DNA of 16,499 bases from DATJPW01 sp035506215 (GCA_035506215.1 DATJPW010000241.1:1-16499); one strand, 5' to 3'. Counted from the first letter of the stretch, positions 1 to 6,291 are shown. Notes: generated by a model from the letters alone, not told the origin. Numbers and translations: made by a program.

Positions 1-1
1 G

Positions 2-379
2 CCGGAAAAAAAGATTCCCACCTTTCCGTATAGAGGCAAAGACCTCGAAGTCAAAGAAACTTATATACAGTGGTTGTCACAGGCGGGACCCCAGGACACC
101 CCCGAATACGGGTTGAGGTTCTTCACAATTGGTCCTGGAGGAGCCATCCCCATCCACAAGCATTTCTATTATCAGACCATGTTCATTTTGGAAGGGCGCA
201 TACTTGTTACCAGCTATGATCCGGAAACGGACGAGAAGATAGAAGAAAAATACATGGGCCCCCATGACTTCGTCTTCATTCCTACAATGGAACCGCATAG
301 CATAGTCAATGTGAGCGACGTGGAGAAGGTGACCTTCCTGTGCTGCATTGCCAATGTTTACGAGGAAGAAGCCATATGA
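2..379 (+). CDS. Cupin-fold protein, 5' end outside the window
   Basis: The frame is open from the left edge to a TGA at 377-379, so the TTG at 74 is internal rather than a start; about 125 residues are visible. The visible part is a single small beta-barrel cupin domain. Cupin motif 1 appears as G-P-G-G-A-I-P-I-H-K-H followed by F-I-L-E-G, giving the usual His/His/Glu metal ligands. Motif 2 appears as G-P-H-D-F-V-F-I-P with P-H-S-I-V-N, supplying the last His. Proteins of this type are often small metal-binding enzymes, sugar isomerases or sensor domains, and the substrate cannot be read from the sequence. There is no signal peptide in the visible part, so it is probably cytoplasmic. If the tRNA-Ser remnant at about 580-674 is the far end of an integrated element, this gene would be the last gene inside that element. 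Fold confidence is high; function is unknown. Confidence 0.85.
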   Translation, partial: PEKKIPTFPYRGKDLEVKETYIQWLSQAGPQDTPEYGLRFFTIGPGGAIPIHKHFYYQTMFILEGRILVTSYDPETDEKIEEKYMGPHDFVFIPTMEPHSIVNVSDVEKVTFLCCIANVYEEEAI

Positions 380-400
380 GCTAACAAGAGAGACGTCGAG

Positions 401-511
401 ATGACAGACAAAGATCCGGCGTTCTCCATTGGAGTTCCTCGCTGGCCTTTCGCTTGGGTTCGGCCAATCCAAGGAATATTCATCCAATCTTGGCCCGGAC
501 GTCGTGTGTGA
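401..511 (+). CDS. Possible 36-residue ORF after the cupin gene
   Basis: An ATG 21 bases after the cupin stop opens a 37-codon frame that starts MTDKDPAFSIGVPRWPF and ends at TGA 509-511. The upstream sequence contains a purine-rich AGAGAGAC stretch but no clean Shine-Dalgarno at the right distance. I recognise no domain. It may be the 5' stump of a gene whose remainder was lost at the junction with the tRNA-like sequence downstream, a small translated ORF, or chance. Support is weak. Confidence 0.2.
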   Translation: MTDKDPAFSIGVPRWPFAWVRPIQGIFIQSWPGRRV

Positions 512-579
512 ATTTTGCGTGACCCTGTTGCGAACCGTTATGCTCTATGGTTATTTTGGAGCAATGGGCGTCGCGGTAA

Positions 580-674
580 CTATTTGTCATTGAGTGGTAT
601 ATGTCTTTTTACTCTGATTCGAAATCAACTGTGTCCTTGTGGCACCGGGGGTTCGAATCCCTCTCTCTCCGCCA
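580..674 (+). pseudogene. Degenerate tRNA-Ser(CGA), intact 3' half; probable attachment-site scar
   Basis: Positions 649-674 form a perfect tRNA 3' end: T stem GGGGG (649-653), T loop TTCGAAT and stem CCCTC, then the 3' acceptor strand TCTCTCC, discriminator G and encoded CCA (672-674). Before it, GGCACC and GTGTCC make a class II variable arm with one bulge. TTCGAAA at 618-624 is a CGA anticodon loop flanked by a stem pairing in only three positions. A D-arm-like GAGTGGT lies at 592-598. The matching 5' acceptor strand GGAGAGA is absent (CTATTTG instead), so it cannot fold as a working tRNA. A conserved 3' half with a ruined 5' half is what a tyrosine-recombinase integration leaves at the distal end of an element. 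With this orientation the element would lie to the left. No integrase gene is visible in the window. Confidence 0.6.
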
Positions 675-748
675 AACTGAAACCCACTTTAGTATTTGTT
701 TCTTCTTGCAAACGTTCATGCAAAGAATCATGAGGGCGCGTGACGTGA

Positions 749-772
749 GCCAACCCAATAAATCGGGTTGGC
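749..772. repeat. 8-bp hairpin
   Basis: GCCAACCC (749-756) pairs perfectly with GGGTTGGC (765-772) around an 8-base loop AATAAATC. No T-tract follows in either direction, so it is not a convincing intrinsic terminator. It sits between the tRNA remnant and the second hairpin at 783-827. Confidence 0.55.
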
Positions 773-782
773 CACGAGGTTT

Positions 783-827
783 TCCAAGTGCGGGGGCGGC
801 GAAAACATATTCGCCCGAGAACTTGGA
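783..827. repeat. Long imperfect inverted repeat next to the dctM break
   Basis: The outer arms TCCAAGT (783-789) and ACTTGGA (821-827) match perfectly, and the inner arms GGGCG (794-798) and CGCCC (812-816) also pair, giving a stem-loop about 45 bases long. It directly precedes GGAATCAGATGTACTGTCCCC (from 832), whose complement carries TGGGGACAGTACAT. From memory, this pattern resembles repeats near REP-type (Y1) transposase genes in environmental bacteria. No transposase gene is present here. Confidence 0.45.
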
Positions 828-835
828 GCACGGAA

Positions 836-955
836 TCAGATGTACTGTCCCCAGAATTTCGTTGTCCCCACGACGCCTATAGCGAGACCCACCGGCATCT
901 CCAAGAAAAACATCAAAGCTAGAAGAATCACAACTCCAAGCAAGCCCACCGTCAT
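836..955 (-). pseudogene. 5' stump of a TRAP transporter large permease (DctM-like)
   Basis: On the minus strand an AAAGGAGAGA ribosome-binding site is followed after three bases by an ATG (953-955) and 39 codons, starting MTVGLLGVVILLALMFFLEM and continuing PVGLAIGVVG before TGA at 836-838. This is the characteristic first membrane helix and Pro-Val-Gly turn of TRAP large permeases, which normally run to about 430 residues. Roughly the first 30 residues look authentic. The last nine (TTKFWGQYI) are encoded by the GGGGACAGTACAT-type repeat, so the break lies at about 860-865. It begins 67 bases after the stop of the permease gene on the same strand, so it was probably the next gene of that operon. 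No TRAP small permease or binding protein is present in the window. The stump could be expressed as a single-helix peptide but not as a transporter. Confidence 0.65.
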
Positions 956-1021
956 TTGTCTCTCCTTTGGGGTGAGTCCCGGTTTCCGGAACAATCTCTT
1001 CGGAATCGACTCAGGCGCAGC

Positions 1022-2764
1022 TTAATAGCGGATCAACAGGAATACGGATGAGATGATTAGGCTTAAGACAGTGATGGGCGCAGCCTCTTTCATGTAATTG
1101 TAGAATGTTATCTTGTGCCCGGCTTTCTCAGCTATGCCAGTGGTGACCACATTGGCAGAGGCTCCGATGATGGTACCGTTTCCTCCGAAACATGCACCCA
1201 AAGCCAGAGCCCACCAAAGGACGCCGGTCTCAGCACCCGGAATGGTCTTGCCCAGAAAGGCCGTGATCGGAAGCATTGTGGCGGTAAAGGGAATATTGTC
1301 TACAATGGCTGAAGCAATTCCGGAGACCCAGAGGATAATGATCACAGCGATTGTGAGGTTCCCCTGACACGCCCTCAGTATCCAGTCCGCAATCGCCTGA
1401 AGAATCCCTGTCTGTTCCGCTCCTCCAACGACAATAAAGAGCATCATAAAGAAAACGAGAGAAGGCCACTCGATCTCTTTCTCCAGCAGTTCAACGATGT
1501 CCATTTTGTTGAGCAGGATTATCATCCCTGCCCCGAATAGGGCAGCCACGCTGACCTTCATGTGAAACACGCCGTGAAGGACAAAGAGCACGATCACTCC
1601 CAGTATTACGCTGCCGCCGATGGTCAGTATTCTGCGATCGGTGATGGGATACTTTTCCTTCAAGAATGAGATCATCCTGGAAACGTCTTCAACCCTTGCC
1701 CTGTGGTATTGGCGACCATAAAGCATTTTGTTGTAAAGAAGTTGAGTGATCATTACCGCCAACACCACCGGGGTAAGGTTCACCGCGAAATCGTTGAAGG
1801 TAAGCCCCGCGTACGAACCGATCATGATATTCGGTGGATCGCCAATCAGGGTTGCTGTTCCCCCGAAGTTCGACGCCACTACTTCCGGCAAAAGAAACAC
1901 GAAAGGCGACACACCCAAGACTAAAGCGATCTCCATAGTGACCGGCGTCAGGAGGAGCATCGTGGTCACATTGTCGAGAAAGGCGCTCAAGACCGCTGTA
2001 ACAACACAAAGAACTGACGACAGCAGAAAGATCTTCCCTTTTGCAATATCAAAAGACTTGTACGCGAGCCATTGGAAGACTCCCGAGGGCTTCAATACCC
2101 CGACGATGATCATCATGCCCATCAAGAGGAAGATCACATTCCAGTCAATTGTATGCAAAGCTTGTTCGTACGTGAGGATCTTGTATGCGTCGTCGCAATT
2201 TCCAAGAGTGTGAGTGATGACAAGGAGCATCGATGCCCCTAGAAATGCAGCCAGTGTCCTGTGGAGGATCTCGAAAGCTATGAGAGCATACATTGCCACA
2301 AAGACGATCAAGGCAATCCAAAAGGAGGCGCCTTGATATCTCTCAAGAGAGATTGTAGTTGTGGCCACTAAACGCTCAGGACCTTCCGGGCCCGATTTTA
2401 GATCATGGATCTTTGTTAGAGAAATCGTTGGCGAAGGCTTGAAGCCTGGCCGTGTGATCTTGAGAGACCATTTTCCGTTTCTAATCTCAGCCGGCGTCGC
2501 GGGAATCTCAATCATAAAAAGACCGTTTCTACCAGTGGTCAATCCCTTATCCCCCGCTCTCCCATGAACTGCCGGCATGAACGGCTTTCCGTTGAGAGAG
2601 GGCAGAACGTTGGCATCAGAAAGTGCATTCCCGGCCGAATCAAGCACTTTGCCTTGTACAACCAGCAGCCCGGCTGGTGTCGGGGGCTTTTCACACCAAC
2701 AGTGCCCCACGGCGAGAAAGACGCCGATCACCATTCCGACCAGGATCCGTCCTGCGAATCCCAT
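1022..2764 (-). CDS. SLC13/ArsB/NhaD-type permease with exported N-terminal beta-sandwich-like domain
   Basis: This 580-residue inner-membrane transporter belongs to the ion-transporter superfamily (citrate/arsenite/Na+:H+ types, including the P-protein/OCA2 branch). Residues 1-24 form a signal-like hydrophobic segment. Residues about 32-142 look like an extracytoplasmic carboxypeptidase-regulatory-like beta-sandwich (VQGKVLDSAGNALSDANV, later GLFMIEIP). About ten membrane segments follow from residue 147. The two inverted-repeat halves each carry the family's re-entrant motifs: FLDNVTTMLLLTPV (262-275) with NFGGTATLIGDPPNIM (299-314), and VDNIPFTATMLPI (488-500) with GACFGGNGTIIGASANVV (523-540). 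The paired DN and GDPPN/GASANV signatures suggest a cation-coupled carrier; the substrate is not readable. The Shine-Dalgarno before the ATG is poor. The gene lies 118 bases downstream of the ankyrin gene and was probably followed by dctM. It is likely controlled by the sigma-54 promoter at 3465-3479. Confidence 0.85.
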   Translation of the reverse strand: MGFAGRILVGMVIGVFLAVGHCWCEKPPTPAGLLVVQGKVLDSAGNALSDANVLPSLNGKPFMPAVHGRAGDKGLTTGRNGLFMIEIPATPAEIRNGKWSLKITRPGFKPSPTISLTKIHDLKSGPEGPERLVATTTISLERYQGASFWIALIVFVAMYALIAFEILHRTLAAFLGASMLLVITHTLGNCDDAYKILTYEQALHTIDWNVIFLLMGMMIIVGVLKPSGVFQWLAYKSFDIAKGKIFLLSSVLCVVTAVLSAFLDNVTTMLLLTPVTMEIALVLGVSPFVFLLPEVVASNFGGTATLIGDPPNIMIGSYAGLTFNDFAVNLTPVVLAVMITQLLYNKMLYGRQYHRARVEDVSRMISFLKEKYPITDRRILTIGGSVILGVIVLFVLHGVFHMKVSVAALFGAGMIILLNKMDIVELLEKEIEWPSLVFFMMLFIVVGGAEQTGILQAIADWILRACQGNLTIAVIIILWVSGIASAIVDNIPFTATMLPITAFLGKTIPGAETGVLWWALALGACFGGNGTIIGASANVVTTGIAEKAGHKITFYNYMKEAAPITVLSLIISSVFLLIRY

Positions 2765-2824
2765 ACGGACAACGGCCGTTATCCTACGATTCTCTAGAGT
2801 TTGTATGTGCAGAAGAAGGCCCCG

Positions 2825-2838
2825 ATGTTGGTCAACAT
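2825..2838. promoter_or_regulatory. Short palindrome between ankyrin and permease genes
   Basis: ATGTTG-GT-CAACAT is a perfect 6-bp inverted repeat in the 118-base gap upstream of the permease start. A perfect AACGGCCGTT palindrome also lies just before the start codon at 2771-2780. Either could be an operator or a small RNA hairpin; there is no independent support. Confidence 0.2.
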
Positions 2839-2882
2839 GAAGCGACTGAACCTGACTGTCGCCGCGATTGTGGAATGACGCC

Positions 2883-3314
2883 TCACCTCTTAGCTCCGTG
2901 CTGGATGAGCAGCTCTTTCACCCTCTTGTGCCCCGCCTTTTCCGCATCTTTCAGCGCCGTCTGGAATTTCCAACCTTTCTGGTTAACATCTGCTCCGTAA
3001 TCTATGAGAAGGTTCACAATTTCGAGGCATGTTGTCTCTTTGTTTCGATCGTCGTCGTGTGCTGCGCCCGCCGCCGCAGCCATGAGAGCCGTCCAGCCTT
3101 CCCAATCCTTTGCATTGACGTGGGCGCCTCCGTCCAGGAGCACTTTGACGACATTCACATGGCCCCTGTTACAAGCGGTCATCAGGGGAGTTATTCCCAT
3201 CTGTCTCTCGTTGGGGTCCGCTCCGTTTCTAAGAAACCGTTCAACTTCACCCACGTCGCCCCTGAAGGCTGCCTTCGAGAGTCTTCCTCCGAATATTGTT
3301 GAGATAAGACCCAT
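2883..3314 (-). CDS. Small ankyrin-repeat protein
   Basis: The gene encodes 143 residues and consists almost entirely of ankyrin repeats, which mediate protein-protein contacts and have no catalytic role of their own. Repeat units lie at about residues 10-36, 40-70 (ITPLMTACNRGHVNVVKVLL), 73-114 (WTALMAAAAGA, with a charged insertion HDDDRNKET before LEIVNLLIDYGADVN) and 117-143. There is no signal peptide, so it is probably cytoplasmic. I prefer the ATG at 3312-3314 over an in-frame GTG at 3318-3320, because the AAGGGAG ribosome-binding site lies 7 bases before the ATG but abuts the GTG. It is the first gene after the predicted -24/-12 promoter and precedes the permease. That position suggests a partner for the permease or for a co-regulated protein, which is inference. 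Confidence 0.88.
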   Translation of the reverse strand: MGLISTIFGGRLSKAAFRGDVGEVERFLRNGADPNERQMGITPLMTACNRGHVNVVKVLLDGGAHVNAKDWEGWTALMAAAAGAAHDDDRNKETTCLEIVNLLIDYGADVNQKGWKFQTALKDAEKAGHKRVKELLIQHGAKR

Positions 3315-3464
3315 TTCCACACTCCCTTGCTTGCATTTATTTTCTGTGGCCCAATGGCCGATCGGTTAACGCGAACAAGTCCGGGGGGTTCAACGCCCGA
3401 TGCAACAATAGCTTGAGACACTCTTGAACGAAGCCTAAGCTTTCAGAGAGCGAACACAAGTCGA

Positions 3465-3479
3465 GCAACTTTTGTGCCC
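3465..3479 (-). promoter_or_regulatory. Sigma-54 (-24/-12) promoter for the ankyrin-permease operon
   Basis: On the minus strand the sequence reads GGGCAC-AAAAG-TTGC. The sigma-54 consensus is TGGCAC-N5-TTGC, so 9 of 10 fixed positions match, and the spacing between the invariant GG and GC is correct. Transcription would start near 3453, giving a leader of about 139 bases before the ankyrin ATG. The operon lies downstream of an activator gene of the sigma-54-dependent class, and several palindromes lie 80-280 bases upstream. Confidence 0.65.
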
Positions 3480-3529
3480 ACCGCCGAAAGTGCAGGATTT
3501 TCCAGGAGACAGCTAGACATATCGGTATG

Positions 3530-3549
3530 TTGTCAGAATGCACTGGGTG
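3530..3549. promoter_or_regulatory. Degenerate fourth copy of the CTGTC-N10-GACAG activator-site repeat
   Basis: The left arm TTGTCAGAA matches the other three copies, but the right arm (GGGTG) has decayed. Its centre lies about 87 bases upstream of the predicted start of transcription. It may be a half-site. Confidence 0.35.
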
Positions 3550-3585
3550 GGAAGATCAGGGCCGCCACTGGGCAATCCGGGGCAA

Positions 3586-3605
3586 CTGTCAGAAATATGC
3601 GACAG
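3586..3605. promoter_or_regulatory. Putative enhancer-binding site, copy 1
   Basis: A 20-bp palindrome CTGTC-AGAAATATGC-GACAG, centred about 142 bases upstream of the predicted sigma-54 start. It shares CTGTCAGAAA with the copy at 3653, which argues for a protein-binding site rather than chance symmetry. Dimeric sigma-54 activators bind dyads of this size at this range. Confidence 0.55.
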
Positions 3606-3652
3606 CTAAGATCATCAGTTAGCAGTAAATCAGGCAGTTGCGAAAAAGACGA

Positions 3653-3672
3653 CTGTCAGAAAACTAAGACAG
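3653..3672. promoter_or_regulatory. Putative enhancer-binding site, copy 2
   Basis: A 20-bp palindrome CTGTC-AGAAAACTAA-GACAG, 67 bases further out than copy 1 and with the same arms, spacing and flanking AGAAA. Confidence 0.55.
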
Positions 3673-3714
3673 TACGAATGCTTGGCGCTTCTGTCCGAAG
3701 TAATTGCAAGGAGG

Positions 3715-3734
3715 TTGTCAGCAAAATCGGACAG
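3715..3734. promoter_or_regulatory. Putative enhancer-binding site, copy 3
   Basis: TTGTC-AGCAAAATCG-GACAG, with the same architecture as copies 1 and 2 and one arm substitution, 62 bases beyond copy 2. An isolated CTGTC half-site lies between them at about 3691. Confidence 0.5.
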
Positions 3735-3747
3735 CCTCTACCGGAAA

Positions 3748-3846
3748 TGGTTTAATGCTATTTCGCACTCAAATCCCCCCGTTCCCTCTTTAATAAAGGG
3801 GGGTTAGAGGGGATTTTCTTGTAGCCTCGAACGCGAATTGGTTTAA
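3748..3846. mobile_element. MITE-like palindromic element with 8-bp direct repeats
   Basis: AAATCCCC (3771-3778) and GGGGATTT (3809-3816) are perfect outer arms of a stem-loop. The inner arms are CCCTCTTT and AAAGGGGG around AATA. The structure is flanked by identical direct repeats TGGTTTAA at 3748-3755 and 3839-3846, which could be a target-site duplication. GCACTC (3764-3769) and GAGTGC (3847-3852) form a further inverted pair. From memory, AAATCCCC-type palindromes are frequent in large environmental bacterial genomes. The element codes for nothing, and it separates the activator gene from its putative target sites. Confidence 0.45.
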
Positions 3847-3886
3847 GAGTGCAAACCCACGATATTGGAAAGCCGAGTTGCAACGA

Positions 3887-5692
3887 TCAGGAGTCAGATT
3901 CGTCTGATGTACCTTGAGAAGGAGCCCCGCTCCTGAGATAACGATAAAGAGAATCCCGAGACAAACCTAGAGATCGGGCTGCGGCACTACGATTCCCGCC
4001 ACTTCGCCGAATGGCCTCGACGCAGATCAGTCTCTCAAATTCCTTGGATAGTTCTTTTAACTTCTTGCCGGTCGGCAGGGCAATTTGGAAAGAGCAGTCA
4101 TCCGCGTCTGAGTCAACAAAGGGCACATTCAACTTCAGTTTGCCGCTCTGCCACAGAATCAATCCTTTTTCAAGAACGTTCCTCAGTTCCCGCACGTTGC
4201 CGGGCCAAACGTACCTCGTCAGACTTTTCAGAGACTCGGGATCCACCGCAGGTATTCTGGAAAGATTCATTTCCTCGGCTACCTTGGCAAGAAGTTCGCG
4301 AGACAGGTGGGGAATGTCCTCAATGCGGTAACGAAGAGGCGGCACTCTTATTGGGAAAACGTTCAACCTATAAAAGAGTGGTTTTGAGAAGCGGCCCGCG
4401 TCCACTTCCGCTTCCAAGGCTTTATGAGTAGCGGCAAGAATACGCGCATCAACATGCACAGGCTTCTGACCGCCAAGCCTGAGAAAGGACCTTGAGTCAA
4501 GGAAAACCAGGAGCTTTGATTGAAGTGACGGGGACATTTCCGCGATCTCGTTCAACAACAGGGTCCCTCCCTCTGCAAGTTCGAGCAATCCTTTCTTCCG
4601 ACTTCTTGCTCCTGTAAAGGCCCCGGATTCATGGCCGAAAAGCTCCGATTCGGCCAGATCTTGAGGGACTGCGGCACAGTTGATAGTGAGGAAAGGGCTG
4701 CCTTGTCGTCTCGAATGCTCATGTATCCATCTAGCAAGATAGTCCTTTCCTGATCCGCTCTCGCCAAGCAGGAGAACAATGCTGTCCGTCTTGGCAGCCT
4801 GACCGGCCAATTCCATGGTGTCTTTCATGGCCTTCGAGCGATGGCCGGAGGGGACGATGCCCGGTTTCAGCATAGCCGATCGCCTTTCCGTGACATCTCG
4901 GCCAATTCCGCACACTCCGATGATATCTCCTGCGCTGTTCCTGATCGGCACGCGAACCTCGTGAAACACCAACTTTTCGCCGTTCATCGGAATCGTGTGT
5001 TCGTCTTCGATCGTCTCCCCTGACAGAACACGGCAATCCCAGGCCCGAATTCGTTCCCCAACTTCTTGGCCGTAAATTTCTTCGGAGGTGCGGCCGATGA
5101 TCTCGGATGCCGACAGTCTCAAGACCTTCTCCATGGCGGGATTGACTTCAGAGAATCTCAGATTTTGATCTTTGGTGAAGACGAGATCCGGGATTGCCTC
5201 GAAAAGAGACCGATAACGTTCTGCAGACCTGAGCAGTGACGCAGATGCAGGTTCGTCCTCAGTCATTCCCGCGATGACGGCAATAACGACCGCTGGATCT
5301 CTGAGAGAAACACGCCTAGCTCTAACTGTTGCATACACAGCACGAGAGCTTCTCCGAGGTAACAGCGTCTCGAATGATATTAGTTCATCCGGAACGACTG
5401 CCAGAGATTTACCCAGATCCTGCCAACCGTCAAGCTCTTCTATTTTGTGACCCACCAATTCTGAGGCTTCATGACCTGTCATGGAGAGAAGGCCGTGATT
5501 AGTCTCAACGATCACACCATCCTGTATGATCAGAATCCCATCGAAGAGCATGTCCGTTATTTTCCGGAACCTTGCCTCCCGCACGATCAGATCGTCGAGG
5601 GCAGTCTTCAGGTTATCATGCGCATCGTTTGCAGAGGTTGAACTCACCACGTCGTCTCCATCCTTCGAGCACGCTTGCGAATCGGAAATCAT
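3887..5692 (-). CDS. Sigma-54-dependent transcriptional activator with two PAS domains
   Basis: This 601-residue cytoplasmic regulator combines PAS sensor, AAA+ and Fis-type DNA-binding modules. The first PAS spans about 36-145. The second spans about 155-270 and ends in the PAC signature GDIIGVCGIGRDVTERR. The AAA+ domain has Walker A GESGSGKD (310-317), the sigma-54 contact loop GAFTGA (357-362), Walker B LLLNEIAE (378-385), sensor I region ATHKAL (420-425), Arg-finger region FYRLNVFPI (440-448) and sensor II YVWPGNVREL (494-503). The C-terminal helix-turn-helix is GNRSAAARSLGLSRDSLYRYL (566-586). Walker B has Asn381 where most members have Asp; Glu382 is kept. There is no receiver domain, so a bound ligand or redox/oxygen signal through the PAS domains is likely. 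The start is ATG 5690-5692, with AGGAAG about 12 bases upstream. The target is probably the palindrome cluster and -24/-12 promoter just downstream. Confidence 0.92.
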   Translation of the reverse strand: MISDSQACSKDGDDVVSSTSANDAHDNLKTALDDLIVREARFRKITDMLFDGILIIQDGVIVETNHGLLSMTGHEASELVGHKIEELDGWQDLGKSLAVVPDELISFETLLPRRSSRAVYATVRARRVSLRDPAVVIAVIAGMTEDEPASASLLRSAERYRSLFEAIPDLVFTKDQNLRFSEVNPAMEKVLRLSASEIIGRTSEEIYGQEVGERIRAWDCRVLSGETIEDEHTIPMNGEKLVFHEVRVPIRNSAGDIIGVCGIGRDVTERRSAMLKPGIVPSGHRSKAMKDTMELAGQAAKTDSIVLLLGESGSGKDYLARWIHEHSRRQGSPFLTINCAAVPQDLAESELFGHESGAFTGARSRKKGLLELAEGGTLLLNEIAEMSPSLQSKLLVFLDSRSFLRLGGQKPVHVDARILAATHKALEAEVDAGRFSKPLFYRLNVFPIRVPPLRYRIEDIPHLSRELLAKVAEEMNLSRIPAVDPESLKSLTRYVWPGNVRELRNVLEKGLILWQSGKLKLNVPFVDSDADDCSFQIALPTGKKLKELSKEFERLICVEAIRRSGGNRSAAARSLGLSRDSLYRYLRSGAPSQGTSDESDS

Positions 5693-5973
5693 TTTGGTGT
5701 CTGCTTCCTACGATTTGTTGGGAAGATTGGGCCGATTTCCCGGGGGCCCGCTCATCGTCCTGGCACCTGCCGTTGCCTCAACAGAAAGGTTACGTTAGTA
5801 CAGACACGTCCGGCCGTTCATGTCAATATTTGCCACAGCGGTTCCCGATCCTAGTCCTCCATGAGTCCAACGTCGTGAGACATCGGAGGAGAATCTTCAA
5901 GAGAATTTCCCGCGTCTCTCTAATATGTCAGCCTGGTACATAGTGCCGGGCAGAGTACTCGCGCACTGCATGA
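5693..5973. other. Intergenic region between the divergent activator and rpiB genes, left part
   Basis: I see no gene, RNA or strong repeat here. A plus-strand TGGCAC at 5761 is followed by TTGC, but with a spacer one base too long for sigma-54. No copy of the CTGTC-N10-GACAG palindrome was found, so autoregulation of the activator through that site is not supported. Confidence 0.4.
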
Positions 5974-5993
5974 TTTGAACACTTCAAATTTGA
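5974..5993. promoter_or_regulatory. Operator-like palindromes touching the -35 box
   Basis: TTTGAA-CAC-TTCAAA (5974-5988) is a perfect inverted repeat. It overlaps a second palindrome, TCAAATTTGA (5984-5993), whose right end runs into the TTGACA -35 hexamer at 5990. A dimeric regulator bound here would block RNA polymerase or contact it. The regulator is unknown. Confidence 0.4.
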
Positions 5994-6019
5994 CAACCCA
6001 AAGAATTCGATTTTATAAT
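5990..6019 (+). promoter_or_regulatory. Consensus sigma-70 promoter upstream of the rpiB operon
   Basis: A perfect TTGACA (5990-5995) and a perfect TATAAT (6014-6019) are separated by 18 bases, within a locally AT-rich stretch. Transcription would begin near 6026, leaving a leader of about 287 bases before the rpiB ATG at 6313. Confidence 0.7.
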
Positions 6020-6165
6020 CTAAGCATGTTCAAATGAATAAATTGACGCTCGCGCAAAAAACCAATTTTTGAACTATCTTCGTTTTCGTGGCCGCGGCGA
6101 GCTATCTTCACTTTGTTATCATAGAAGAACCAATCACTGCCGAGTAACTGTTATGGGGGGACATT

Positions 6166-6291
6166 GTGAGCAAGACTGGTGAATTGTGCACAAACTTTTT
6201 CGGCTCCTTAGCCGTCGATGCAACGGAAGAAGCTGATTCGGACCTGCCAGCCTTCGGCCCTATTGTACTCCCATGCCGAAAAGGACGTTGA
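6166..6291 (+). CDS. Possible 41-residue leader ORF before rpiB
   Basis: A GTG at 6166 preceded by GGGGGGA at 5 bases opens a 42-codon frame (MSKTGELCTNFFGSL..., ending CRKGR) that stops at 6289-6291, 21 bases before the rpiB start. It contains two Cys residues and an acidic stretch, and matches no family I know. The position inside a long leader fits a leader peptide or a small protein, but chance is not excluded. A perfect palindrome TTGTGCACAA lies within it at 6184-6193. Confidence 0.28.
   Translation: MSKTGELCTNFFGSLAVDATEEADSDLPAFGPIVLPCRKGR

Noticed and set aside
77..487. Minus-strand open frame of 136 codons opposite the cupin gene
   Set aside because: It is a shadow of the cupin gene, whose plus-strand frame has clear metal-binding motifs.
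580..674. A functional tRNA-Ser gene
   Set aside because: The 5' acceptor strand does not pair with the 3' strand, and the anticodon stem pairs in only three positions.
3571..3740. CRISPR array from the repeated TGTCAG units
   Set aside because: The repeats are only 20 bp imperfect dyads with spacings of about 42-47 bases, few in number and without cas genes; transcription-factor sites explain them better.
3337..3755. ORFs on both strands in the ankyrin-activator intergenic region
   Set aside because: They overlap the regulatory palindromes, have no ribosome-binding sites, and their translations look non-coding (Cys/Ser/Arg-rich).
5761..5777. Plus-strand TGGCAC followed by TTGC resembling a sigma-54 promoter
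   Set aside because: The spacer is one base too long for the strict -24/-12 spacing, and the next plus-strand gene is over 500 bases away.
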